Assembly: GCA_019894715.1 (NCBI GenBank)
Contig: JAGXOA010000204.1
Location: 1-51,178, forward strand
Length of the DNA stretch: 51,178 nucleotides
Direction: 5' to 3'
From: Promethearchaeota archaeon
Lineage (GTDB): Archaea; Asgardarchaeota; Lokiarchaeia; Sigyniarchaeales; SOKP01
The notes below the pieces were generated by a model. It did no database searches. It was given only the letters and a program-made list of their open reading frames with translations, and was not told the origin of the DNA. The translations under genes and the position numbers were made by a program. Shown here piece by piece: positions 24,461 to 32,229 of the stretch; the first letter of the stretch is position 1, and each line of letters opens with the position of its first letter.

Positions 24461-24598
24461 TTTTTAATACTATTTTATAGTTTATTGAATAATATAAAAT
24501 AAGTATGCATAATGTTATTAATAAATTTGGAGATCAATAGAATAAGTAATTAAAACTTAGAATAATTCCAGATCAAAAAAATGCTATACTATATAAAA

Positions 24599-24988
24599 TT
24601 AAGATTTCGGGTATCTTTTTTTGATTTCTCCAGAATAGTATCTAAAAACAGAAACAACCTTTCCTAAATCACCAATTTTTCTAGATGCACCCATTAAGAA
24701 GAATCTTCCAGCATTTGAAAGAATAATAAACGCATCTTTTCCACGAAGTATAACTTCTAACATATTTTGAAATCCTAATGATGTTATTGCATCATTTCCA
24801 GCTTGTACCGCAACAGCACTTAGACTAGAAAACAAATCAGGATCTACTTCATAACCTGGTACAGAAGAAAACGCTAATCTTACTCCTTCACGAGTTATTA
24901 AAGCTAATGCTTCTAATTCTGAATGTTCAGTTATATTTCCTAAAAATTTGGATAAATTTTGGGCTTCTTCAACAGTTAAATCAGACAT
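24599..24988 (-). CDS. Roadblock/LC7 domain protein
   Basis: 129 residues, a single roadblock/LC7 fold: an N-terminal helix (TVEEAQNLSKFLGNI), LEALALITREGVRLAFSS (the strand pair of the family), a central helix beginning PDLFSSLSAVAVQAGNDAI, LEVILRGKDAFIILSNAGRF, and a C-terminal helix. Roadblock proteins in Asgard archaea and bacteria (MglB) commonly regulate Ras-like GTPases, and the MglA-like GTPase at 10927 is a candidate partner. Between the gelsolin-like and VWA genes, same strand. Confidence 0.87.
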   Translation of the reverse strand: MSDLTVEEAQNLSKFLGNITEHSELEALALITREGVRLAFSSVPGYEVDPDLFSSLSAVAVQAGNDAITSLGFQNMLEVILRGKDAFIILSNAGRFFLMGASRKIGDLGKVVSVFRYYSGEIKKRYPKS

Positions 24989-25120
24989 TGTAATATTTTA
25001 TATGTATTTGGAATGATTATTGAATTATTATACTATAATTAAGAAATTGGAATTTAAAAATTTAGTTGGTTTTTAGCAAATAAATATAATTACAAGAAAG
25101 TGATAAATATTAAAATTTTA

Positions 25121-25948
25121 TTATGATTTTGATTCTAATTGCTTTTTAATTTGATCTTGGAGTACATTTTTTTTCTTTGCAGGTGTTTTTGACACTCCTT
25201 CTTTTTGTTTTAAAAATTCAATTGCTACAATTTTACCATTTTCAGAAAGGATTCTTGGTGAGTAATCTTCAGCAAAAAATATACCTTCAGGAATTGAACC
25301 TATTTTTTCAATAACTTTTTCAGATTGTTTTTTCCCTAAAAAAGATTGGACTTTTTCGACTACAGAATAAGCATAATTACCTATAATGATTAATTCCCTT
25401 TCAAATCCATCAGGAATTTTAATTTCTTCTAATTTTTGCATTATTTGTTCAAAATTAACTTGAGATTGATCTGATGTATATGCAGCCATTGATTTGGCTC
25501 CAGTATAAAGAGGTCCAGTATTTTGATTTCTATCTCTACTTCCAGCTATATTCATACCACTTGCAGGTTTAGGAGGTTGAAAGGTAGGTTTTTCTTTAAG
25601 AGGATTACCTCCACTAGTACCCCCGCCTAAGTCCTCTGCCTTTATTTCCTTTGCAATGCCATCGGTTGTCTCTCCGCCTATCAGACCTATAAATTCAGAT
25701 TCTTCATCCCCTTGATCTTGTGGAACAACAACATAATGCATACCAACTTGTCCTCTAAAATCTTGACTTCTTTTGGCACCAATAAATTTCTTACGTACAC
25801 TACTTTTCAATCCTTTCCATAAATATATCTTTCTTACTTCATCAGCGATAAGTACATAACATTCATCCTCTTGTAGAACATCTTTAATTTTTCCCTCAGA
25901 TTGCACTTCAGTAGTTGTACCATCATTGTTTATACGGAAAACTTGCAT
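25121..25948 (-). CDS. Gelsolin-like domain protein
   Basis: From the ATG at 25948 the protein has 275 residues; the open frame extends 22 residues further up (26014), but the family fold begins right at MQVFRIN, so I take the later start. Residues 1-75 follow a gelsolin segment: MQVFRINNDGTTTEV, then LQEDECYVLIADEVRKIYLW with KGLKSSVRKK (compare LxxxDxYILDxxxxIYLWxGKxSSxxEK) and a helix. Residues 85-155 are Gly/Pro-rich linker. The C-terminal 110 residues are a second, unrecognised domain (FEQIMQKLEEIKIPDGFERE, VEKVQSFLGKKQSEK). Small gelsolins in Asgard archaea sever, cap or bundle actin, so this is a candidate regulator of the nearby actin-like protein. Confidence 0.66.
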   Translation of the reverse strand: MQVFRINNDGTTTEVQSEGKIKDVLQEDECYVLIADEVRKIYLWKGLKSSVRKKFIGAKRSQDFRGQVGMHYVVVPQDQGDEESEFIGLIGGETTDGIAKEIKAEDLGGGTSGGNPLKEKPTFQPPKPASGMNIAGSRDRNQNTGPLYTGAKSMAAYTSDQSQVNFEQIMQKLEEIKIPDGFERELIIIGNYAYSVVEKVQSFLGKKQSEKVIEKIGSIPEGIFFAEDYSPRILSENGKIVAIEFLKQKEGVSKTPAKKKNVLQDQIKKQLESKS

Positions 25949-26158
25949 TTCAGAACACTCGTTATTTTGTTTTATTTTTTCTTTTATTTTAAGTAATAAT
26001 ATATAAACAATCAAAATATAAAATTTGATGTTACAAATCTAGTATAGAAAGCAAATAAAAGATTTTGTATAAAAATTGTTATTTGTTCTTTCATAACTAA
26101 AAAAAAGGATTTTATCCGAATTAAAAAAATAATAGAAAGTAATATTATCAAGTCAGAT

Positions 26159-26180
26159 ATAATAATAATAATAATAATAA
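26159..26180 (+). repeat. (ATA)7 microsatellite next to the gapN ribosome-binding site
   Basis: Seven ATA units plus one A run from 26159 to 26180 and abut the AAGGTAG Shine-Dalgarno sequence (26179-26185), which ends 6 nt before the gapN ATG at 26192. Changes in copy number would alter the distance between promoter and ribosome-binding site. Confidence 0.85.
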
Positions 26181-26191
26181 GGTAGATAAAA

Positions 26192-27697
26192 ATGATAAAT
26201 AAGATACAAGAATTTAATGTAATGAGAGAGAATCTTAATTATAAATTTTTTATAAATGGAGAATGGAGAGTCTCTACTTCTGGAAAAACTATCACAATAA
26301 AGAATCCTTTTAATAATGAAATAGTGGGAAATATTCAAGCATGTACTAAAGAAGAAGTAGATCAAGCCATCATAAATGCAAAACAAAGTGTCAATTGTTG
26401 GGAAAATACACCTATAAGAGAAAGGGCAGAGATTTTAAAAAAAGCAGCAAATTTAATGAATAAATGGTCAGATTATTTAGGAGAATTGTTGATGAATGAA
26501 AATGGAAAACCATTAAAAAGTGCCATATCTGAAATTAAAAGAACTGCTCTTATATTTAATGCTACTGCTGAAGCAAAATCTGAATTAGTAGGCACAACAA
26601 TGACAGGAGATATCCTAGAAGGTGGTAGTCGTGAGAAAATATCCATAACATATAGAGTCCCTCTTGGCGTTGTATTATGTATTGGTCCATTTAATTATCC
26701 ATTTAATTTAACAGGGTCAAAAATTGCACCCGCATTATTAACTGGAAATTCAGTTGTAATGAAACCTTCTACAGAGGGATCTATTACTGCATCTCACTTA
26801 GGTATTATCTTAGATAAGGCAGGTGTGCCTCCGGGAGTATTTAATATTATCACGGGAAGAGGTTCGGAAATTGGAGATTACCTAATAAGCCATCCAGATA
26901 TTAATATGATTAATTTTACAGGTTCTTCAAAGACAGGAAAACATTTGGCAGAGGTTGCTGGTATGATACCATTACTTTTAGAGTTGGGTGGAAAAGACGC
27001 TGCAATAGTGTTAAATGATGCAGATTTAAAAAAAACTGTTAAATCAATAGTTTCTGGAGCATTTTCATATAACGGTCAACGATGTACGGCAGTAAAAAGA
27101 GTTCTTCCTATGCCAGATATTGCAGACATACTTATAGAAAAAGTTGTAGAAGAAACTAAAAAATTATCAATAGGAGATCCAGCAGAAAATAAAAGTATTG
27201 GTCCATTGATTAATTCTAATCAATGTGACTATGTACAAGAATTAATAGATGATGCTATTGATAAAGGTGTGGAAGTTAAATGTGGTAATAAAAGGGAAGG
27301 AAATATTTTATGGCCAACCGTACTTGATAAGGTAACAGTAGATATGAGAATCGCATGGGAAGAACAATTCGGTCCAGTTGTCCCATTTATTCGAGTTAAA
27401 ACAATTGAAGAAGCGATAAAGATATCAAATGATTCAGAATATGGGCTTCAAGGTATGATCTTCACAAACAATATAGATTTAGCCCTTAATATAGCTCAAG
27501 AATTAGAGGTAGGGACAGTTCAGATAAATGGTCAAAGTTCTCGAGGACCAGATCATTTTCCTTTTATAGGAACTAAAGCCTCAGGTATGGGTGCTCAGGG
27601 AATTAAGTACTCTATAAAAAATATGAGTCGACCCAAAGTCATAGTTATGAATTTATCAGAAAAAGGTAAATTACTTAGAAAATGTGATATTGATTGA
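26192..27697 (+). CDS. gapN: Non-phosphorylating glyceraldehyde-3-phosphate dehydrogenase (GapN)
   Basis: Aldehyde dehydrogenase superfamily, 501 residues. It oxidises glyceraldehyde-3-phosphate directly to 3-phosphoglycerate, usually with NADP+, without making ATP. Active-site residues are present: Asn168 (GPFNYPFN), Glu264 (LLELGGKDA) and the nucleophile Cys298 (YNGQRCTAVKR). The strings FSYNGQRCTAVKRV, KREGNILWP, AWEEQFGPV, RGPDHFPF and GAQGIKYSI match the GapN subgroup rather than other ALDHs. Start: ATG 26192 has an AAGGTAG Shine-Dalgarno sequence at good spacing; a second ATG at 26222 is closer to the family N-terminus. Monocistronic, convergent with nnr. Confidence 0.92.
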   Translation: MINKIQEFNVMRENLNYKFFINGEWRVSTSGKTITIKNPFNNEIVGNIQACTKEEVDQAIINAKQSVNCWENTPIRERAEILKKAANLMNKWSDYLGELLMNENGKPLKSAISEIKRTALIFNATAEAKSELVGTTMTGDILEGGSREKISITYRVPLGVVLCIGPFNYPFNLTGSKIAPALLTGNSVVMKPSTEGSITASHLGIILDKAGVPPGVFNIITGRGSEIGDYLISHPDINMINFTGSSKTGKHLAEVAGMIPLLLELGGKDAAIVLNDADLKKTVKSIVSGAFSYNGQRCTAVKRVLPMPDIADILIEKVVEETKKLSIGDPAENKSIGPLINSNQCDYVQELIDDAIDKGVEVKCGNKREGNILWPTVLDKVTVDMRIAWEEQFGPVVPFIRVKTIEEAIKISNDSEYGLQGMIFTNNIDLALNIAQELEVGTVQINGQSSRGPDHFPFIGTKASGMGAQGIKYSIKNMSRPKVIVMNLSEKGKLLRKCDID

Positions 27698-27715
27698 GAA
27701 AAATAAATTGGGAAT

Positions 27716-29278
27716 TTAAATAAGATTTTGGATTGAATTGTTAATATTAGTGATCATATCCATAGCTGTAAATCTAGGTCCTATCTTTTTTTTGCAAAAT
27801 TCACCAATATATCCGTTTAAAAATGCACCTGAGCATGCAGATTCAAAAATTGGATTTCTTGTAGCTATGAAGCTTGTACAAAGCCCAGCAAGTACATCAC
27901 CAGTTCCACCAATGGCCATTTCTGGACATCCTGTTTTATTTATTTTTAGTAATTTACCATTACTTATGTAATCATAAGAACCTTTAAGAAGGATATTTAA
28001 GTCTAATTTTTTTGCTATTTTAAATATATCTGAGCTTCTCTTTGAAATATTATTATAAGACGCAATAGTAGTTTTTGTCATAACTTTAAGTTCGTTTTCA
28101 TGAGGTGTTAAAATACAATTTTGTCCTTTTATTAGATCATGGTGATTTCTCACTAATTTTAGAGCATCAGCATCTAATACAAATTTTTTCTTATCGTTTT
28201 TATATTTCTTTAACAAATTTACAAGTAATTCTTCAGTTTCTTTCTCTTCTCCCAATCCAGGACCAATCAATATTGCATAAGCCCAATCAGATAACAATGC
28301 TATTTCATTATAAGCTTTCATATTAAGCCAATCACCTGGACTTGATCTAACAATCATATTTGGAGAATAACTTCTCAATATATCAGCAATTACATGAGGA
28401 GTATATGTTATTACTAGATCTATCCCGAAATTTATTCCTGTTAAAGATGAATATGCTGGAGCACCTGAATAATTCTTTGATCCTCCAATAACAAGCATTC
28501 GTCCAAATTCTCCTTTATGGGAATTATAATTTCTTTTTTTTAAAGTTGGTAATAGATCCCCTCTTCCTATAAAAATAAATGCTTCTTCTGGTATACCAAT
28601 TGGTTTTATTATTATTTCTTCAATATATTCATTGTCAATATTCATCCCTGTTTTATTTCTATGAAAGGTTATAACTAAATTAGCTTTAATTGCTTTATCT
28701 TCTACATCACCTGTGTTTGGATTTAATCCCGAAGGAACATCTATAGATACTACAGGAATGTTTCTTTCTAGTTTTAAGGTATTTATAAAATCAATCGCTG
28801 AAGAAATTGGTTCTTTTAATTTACCTTTAATTCCAGTTCCTAATAATCCATCGATGATTAGATTGTATTTGGTTTGTCCTTTCAAAATCTTATTTTGATA
28901 TTCTTTAATTTCTGATGAATCTTTAATTATTTTATTTTCGATGGAATAGTTTAATGAATTATAAATAATTTCCCAATTTAATTTTGCTTCTTTAGTTCTT
29001 ATTTTTTCAGGAGTACCAATTAAAATTATTTTACATTTAATCCCAACTGAAGATAGATGACGCCCTATAACAAATCCATCTCCTCCATTATTACCAGTAC
29101 CACATAAAATTAGTACTGTTTTAGTACGATCTAAATAATATTTACGTATAACTTCCATAGCAAAAGAATAACCTGCACATTCCATTAAATGAGTTTTAGG
29201 AATTCCCAGCCATTCTGTATTATTATCTAATATTGAAATTTGTGCTGAAGAAATTTTTTCAGAATTTAATCTTTCCAT
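27716..29278 (-). CDS. nnr: Bifunctional NAD(P)H-hydrate epimerase / ADP-dependent dehydratase
   Basis: 520-residue fusion that repairs hydrated NADH/NADPH. The N-terminal YjeF_N epimerase domain (about 1-220) has CGTGNNGGDGFVIGRHL and IIDGLLGTGIKG, VSIDVPSGLNPNTGD. The C-terminal kinase-like dehydratase domain (about 235-520) has GRMLVIGGSKNYSGAP, LIGPGLGE, VLDADAL, ILTPHENE and the catalytic GGTGDVLAGL. Both domains look complete. This is the standard archaeal/bacterial fused form. Convergent with gapN (18 bp between stops), which makes NADPH, though linkage may be chance. Confidence 0.95.
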   Translation of the reverse strand: MERLNSEKISSAQISILDNNTEWLGIPKTHLMECAGYSFAMEVIRKYYLDRTKTVLILCGTGNNGGDGFVIGRHLSSVGIKCKIILIGTPEKIRTKEAKLNWEIIYNSLNYSIENKIIKDSSEIKEYQNKILKGQTKYNLIIDGLLGTGIKGKLKEPISSAIDFINTLKLERNIPVVSIDVPSGLNPNTGDVEDKAIKANLVITFHRNKTGMNIDNEYIEEIIIKPIGIPEEAFIFIGRGDLLPTLKKRNYNSHKGEFGRMLVIGGSKNYSGAPAYSSLTGINFGIDLVITYTPHVIADILRSYSPNMIVRSSPGDWLNMKAYNEIALLSDWAYAILIGPGLGEEKETEELLVNLLKKYKNDKKKFVLDADALKLVRNHHDLIKGQNCILTPHENELKVMTKTTIASYNNISKRSSDIFKIAKKLDLNILLKGSYDYISNGKLLKINKTGCPEMAIGGTGDVLAGLCTSFIATRNPIFESACSGAFLNGYIGEFCKKKIGPRFTAMDMITNINNSIQNLI

Positions 29279-29406
29279 AAGAATTATTTTTTATCCTTTA
29301 ATAAAAAGTTTTTATGATTTTTAGAAGAAATTATTGATAACTACTAAAAGTTCATCAAAATTATTATCTTCAAATTCTGTAGGAAAATGAAATTTTTGAA
29401 TCTTTA

Positions 29407-29706
29407 TCAATAAAGATGATGATTGTGCGCATATTCCTTAATAATATGAATTTGATGCTCAAGATCTCCTCGTTTATATTGTTTATGAGAAGACACTCTT
29501 CCATAAATAGCGCATTTTGTAGATATATTGATCGAAGAAGCCTTATATGCATCTTTACCTTCAATAATTCTCTTTATTTCTCTTAAGGAAAAACGACGAT
29601 GACCTCCAGGAGTTCTGATACAATGAATCTTATTTACTTTATGCCATCTTCTTACTGTTTTCACACATACACCTAAAATAAAAGCAGCAGTACCAATAGA
29701 ATACAT
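29407..29706 (-). pseudogene. tnpA: Truncated IS607-family serine recombinase TnpA
   Basis: From the ATG at 29706 there are 99 residues: a MerR-like winged helix (YSIGTAAFILGVCVKTVRRW, TPGGHRRFS) followed by the beginning of the serine-recombinase catalytic domain, YGRVSSHKQ with the nucleophile Ser region and DLEHQIHIIKEYA. IS607 TnpA is normally about 200 residues; here the frame ends at HHLY, and the remaining catalytic core and C-terminal helix are missing. No tnpB follows. The 5' flank is the 99-bp left-end repeat. The element is therefore dead in cis. Confidence 0.85.
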
Positions 29707-29805
29707 ATAATCTCTATTAGAATTCCCTCTTATACTCAACGAAAAATAAACATTACCACTCAAAGTCCAGATTTGTCCAGAATTTTAGAAACTATGGACA
29801 ACCCT
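29707..29805 (-). mobile_element. IS607-type left end (copy B of 99-bp repeat) upstream of tnpA
   Basis: Starts at the base before the tnpA ATG and ends with AGGGTTGTCC on the minus strand. It is 97/99 identical to 21012-21110. The TGTCCA / TGGACA inverted pair and the two GTCCAG direct copies are conserved in both, as expected for recombinase binding sites. The outer end is placed where the two copies stop matching (29805/21110). Confidence 0.75.
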
Positions 29806-29983
29806 AAAAGTATTCTTGATATATTGGTCTAGAAAATTGTCAACTATGACTTGCACTCCAAGCATCAAAAACAATCCATTGAACTTTTTCTTCCATTATT
29901 CATGATTTTAAATATTCCTTGGAAAAAAAAATATCATGATATTTAGAATAACAATGGGAATAAAATAATTATTAAAAAACTAG

Positions 29984-30121
29984 TGCCGGTGGTGGGATTT
30001 GAGCCCACGACATCCAGAATACATCCAGTCTGACCCAATCTTTCAGTAGGATTATGAGTCTGGCGCCTATTAAACATTTGAGTATACGAAATGTTTTATA
30101 ACCAAGCTAAGCCACACCGGC
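29984..30121 (-). tRNA. tRNA-Met (CAT), with two introns
   Basis: Mature 75-nt elongator-like tRNA: acceptor GCCGGTG/CACCGGC, D stem GCTT/AGGC, anticodon stem CCAGA/TCTGG with loop CTCATAA (anticodon CAT at 30054-30056), T stem GTGGG/CCCAC with loop CTCAAAT, discriminator A, no encoded CCA. Two insertions break it: 33 nt at 30019-30051 at the canonical anticodon-loop site (37/38 or 38/39) and 30 nt at 30069-30098 in the D loop around position 21/22. The D-loop insert carries the perfect inverted repeat AAACATTT / AAATGTTT. Exon pairing is perfect apart from one G-T in the D stem, so both inserts are taken as introns for the archaeal splicing endonuclease. Confidence 0.88.
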
Positions 30122-30133
30122 AAATTTATTAAA

Positions 30134-30281
30134 AGCCTTTGGAGGGTTATGATCCCCCGACCTTTGCCTTTTCGTTATTTTGGATAATTTCCAATTTATA
30201 CCAAGGCAACGCTCTTTACCGACTAAACTATAACTTGCTTTCAACTAAGTTACGGCTCGTTACCGACTGAGCTACAAAGGC
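30134..30281 (-). tRNA. tRNA-Thr (GGT), with two introns
   Basis: Mature 75-nt tRNA: acceptor GCCTTTG/CAAAGGC, D stem GCTC/GAGC, anticodon stem TTGCC/GGCAA with loop TTGGTAA (anticodon GGT at 30200-30202), T stem GGGGG/CCCTC, discriminator T, no CCA. A 29-nt insert sits in the anticodon loop after position 37 (about 30170-30198). A 44-nt insert sits in the D arm and is flanked by a 9-nt direct repeat of the D-loop sequence AGTCGGTAA (30260-30268 and 30216-30224), so its exact ends can slide; it contains the pair TAACTT / AAGTTA. The T loop reads ATCATAA, with A54 and T58 unusual. It lies 12 bp upstream of tRNA-Met, probably co-transcribed. Confidence 0.85.
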
Positions 30282-30748
30282 ATGATTTAAACTTTTTAAA
30301 ATTAATATTTTAAATGGTTTTTAAGTTAAAAGTTTTTCTTTAGCATAAAGGATTTTATTATATGATAACTAATTTTATAAAAAAAAGAATAATCTATCAA
30401 CAATAGCACTTTAATAGAGATAATTTTTATAAAAAATAAGGGGAGTGTACTCTAATTTTCAATAAAACTATTTCTCCCCAAGTCTTCTTATTTTAAGAGA
30501 ATAAATATGAAAAAGGTACTAAATACTTTATGATCTTTTTATAATAGCACCATGATGTTAAGAATAAAATAAATATCTTCCCACCAACTAGTTAAATTTC
30601 ATGACTAGAACTAATTTTCTCTTATTCTAAAAAATAAGTTTTAAAAACATAAAAATAAGAGAATCTGATAGTCTTGAGGTTTCTACTCTTTAAATTCAAG
30701 AAAGTTAAACGTCTTACCTTTGAATAAATCTTTTTTATGATTGTTAAT
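30282..30748. other. 467-bp gene-free stretch with several inverted repeats
   Basis: No open frame of coding character. Inverted repeats seen: GGGGAG (30440-30445) with CTCCCC (30474-30479), a TCTTA/TAAGA hairpin near 30486-30498, and a perfect 10-bp pair TTCTCTTATT (30617-30626) with AATAAGAGAA (30654-30663). G/C-rich stems are unusual in this background and could belong to a small RNA, but no known RNA family is recognised. Confidence 0.35.
30303..30314 (-). promoter_or_regulatory. Candidate TATA box of the tRNA-Thr/tRNA-Met unit
   Basis: On the minus strand this reads TTTAAAATATTA, with its near edge 22 nt before the first base of tRNA-Thr. Position and composition fit an archaeal TATA element; no clear BRE is seen. 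Confidence 0.35.
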
Positions 30749-30958
30749 CTATACGAAATCTTTTATGTAATTGTTACATCTGGGACAAAATATCATTTCT
30801 TTTCTCAATTTTTCTCCACAATATTCACAATAATGATTTAATTTGAATGTTGACTCATTCTGTTTTTTTATTTTATATGGATCTTCCAATTCCATCTTGT
30901 AATAAGAATATTTTTCTTTTTTTCCAGAAATTTTATATATTTGACTAAATTTACTCAT
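30749..30958 (-). CDS. Small zinc-ribbon protein
   Basis: 69 residues. The C-terminal half has two CxxC knuckles, YCEYCGEKL and FCPRCNNYI, spaced 14 residues apart, forming a zinc ribbon. The N-terminal 40 residues are charged and Tyr-rich without a recognisable domain. Such mini zinc ribbons are abundant in archaea and may bind nucleic acid or protein. No operon partner. Confidence 0.65.
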   Translation of the reverse strand: MSKFSQIYKISGKKEKYSYYKMELEDPYKIKKQNESTFKLNHYCEYCGEKLRKEMIFCPRCNNYIKDFV

Positions 30959-31292
30959 TATTATATATCAGTATATTCAATAATATGTTTATATTGATTC
31001 CTAATATAATAATATATGTAAGAACATATAAATTTTCTTATTTTTCCAAATTAATGGTTTAATATAAATACAGAGGAGGAGATAAATATATAAATATATA
31101 GAATTGGATTTTTTTTTTTCATATTCTATAATATAAAAAAATATGAAAAAGAATTAAGAGGACATAGAGAAAAAATTCAGTTTTTATCATATGTAATAAA
31201 AAAATATTTAAAGTAATATGATAAAATATAAGAACATAGATCATCTATTATATAACGAGGTAAAATAAAGTTCAAATTTTTCATATTGAATC
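30959..31292. other. 334-bp intergenic region with a long AT hairpin before the RHH gene
   Basis: Contains an 11-bp perfect inverted repeat TTTTTCATATT (31115-31125) / AATATGAAAAA (31140-31150), extendable to 14 bp with one G-T pair, around a 14-nt loop. It lies 140 bp before the RHH-protein start. It could be an operator for that regulator or a terminator reading rightward; AT background makes chance pairing possible. Confidence 0.35.
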
Positions 31293-32042
31293 ATGGAGTT
31301 GAAAAATATGGTCAGTAAAAAAGGAAAATTAGAGGAAAAAAATATTGCAGAAACTTCACCCATATATGTTAAAGTTTCTAACGAAACAAGAGAAATTATT
31401 GATAAATATAAAGATGAGGGTAAAACTATATCATATATCATAGGTGAATCAATTGAATTATATAATAATATTAAAAGTTTATCTCCAGAAATTGTAGGTA
31501 TAATTGAAAAATATAAAAATAAATATGAAACTGAAACTAAACTATTTGAAAGTGCTATAAGATTATTAGATAAACGTGAAAATTTGGAGCGTTCTGAAGA
31601 TATAGATCTATGGTGTCGAGCGAGAGATGAATTACAAATGATGCTCATAGGAAAAACAACATTTAATCAATTATTATCTGCAGCTGAATCACCAGAAGAA
31701 AGTTTAGATAAACCAATGAAAAGAAATATTGCATTGGGAGTTATATTATGGGTTACAGGAAAACCAATTAATGTATTATCTTTAGAAGAGATTATTTATG
31801 CAATTAAAAAGATGTGGATTGTTGCTAATTATTTTTATTTTGTTGATATAAAAAAGTTAGCAAGTGATGAGTATCATGTGGTTTGTAAACACCATGAAAA
31901 TAAAAGATATAGTAATTATTGGTTGGGATATTTTAAGGAATTATTTCTTTCAGAAGAATTACCATTTAAATGCATAGTGGAAGGTCAAGCATTTGATGAA
32001 ACACTATCCTTAACAATTAAAAAATTATTTCACAAAAAGTAA
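31293..32042 (+). CDS. Ribbon-helix-helix-type protein with unknown C-terminal domain
   Basis: 249 residues. Residues 20-60 have the strand-helix-helix pattern of RHH DNA-binding proteins: SPIYVKVSNETREIIDKYK, then EGKTISYIIGESIELYNN. Residues 60-110 are helical. The C-terminal 130 residues (KPMKRNIALGVILWVTGKPI, MWIVANYFYFVDIKKLASDE, YHVVCKHHENKRYSNYW) look like a compact alpha/beta sensory domain not assigned to a family. A DNA-binding regulator is inferred. Alternative start ATG 31308 (MVSKKGK) is equally plausible. Confidence 0.5.
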   Translation: MELKNMVSKKGKLEEKNIAETSPIYVKVSNETREIIDKYKDEGKTISYIIGESIELYNNIKSLSPEIVGIIEKYKNKYETETKLFESAIRLLDKRENLERSEDIDLWCRARDELQMMLIGKTTFNQLLSAAESPEESLDKPMKRNIALGVILWVTGKPINVLSLEEIIYAIKKMWIVANYFYFVDIKKLASDEYHVVCKHHENKRYSNYWLGYFKELFLSEELPFKCIVEGQAFDETLSLTIKKLFHKK

Positions 32043-32229
32043 TAATTAGACATTTTTCAAAATATCCTTGGATTTTTTTTTGAAAAATAGTTAATTTGGT
32101 TTTCTGTCTTTGATAATATTATTAAAAACCATTGACTTTTGTGTTTATTGCAGGTTAGAGTCTATTTTTTTATTTTTTAATATTATCCATACAGAGAAGA
32201 TTAAATATTTTTAAGCATTTATTAATATA

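Larger units (their letters stand above)
29321..29896 (-). pseudogene. Host gene split by the IS607-like relic
   Basis: On the minus strand an ATG at 29896 opens MEEKVQWIVFDAWSASHS, then TGA, then the same frame goes on with QFSRPIYQEYF up to the repeat edge at 29806. On the far side of the relic another coding-like stretch (KIQKFHFPTEF, DELLVVINNFF) runs to a TAA at 29321-29323. The two pieces look like the N- and C-terminal parts of one small gene interrupted by the element. The family is not recognised. Confidence 0.45.

Noticed and set aside
26153-26386. A Tyr-rich minus-strand frame over the gapN start
   Set aside because: It is antisense to gapN and the microsatellite; the poly-Tyr end is just the translated ATA repeat.
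29370-29564. A 64-residue minus-strand frame overlapping tnpA
   Set aside because: It is the tnpA relic read in another frame running into flanking DNA; composition and lack of any motif argue against a gene.
30550-30672. Possible C/D box RNA (ATGATGT ... CTGA)
   Set aside because: The C box has a mismatch and the boxes are about 115 nt apart, too far for an archaeal C/D RNA.
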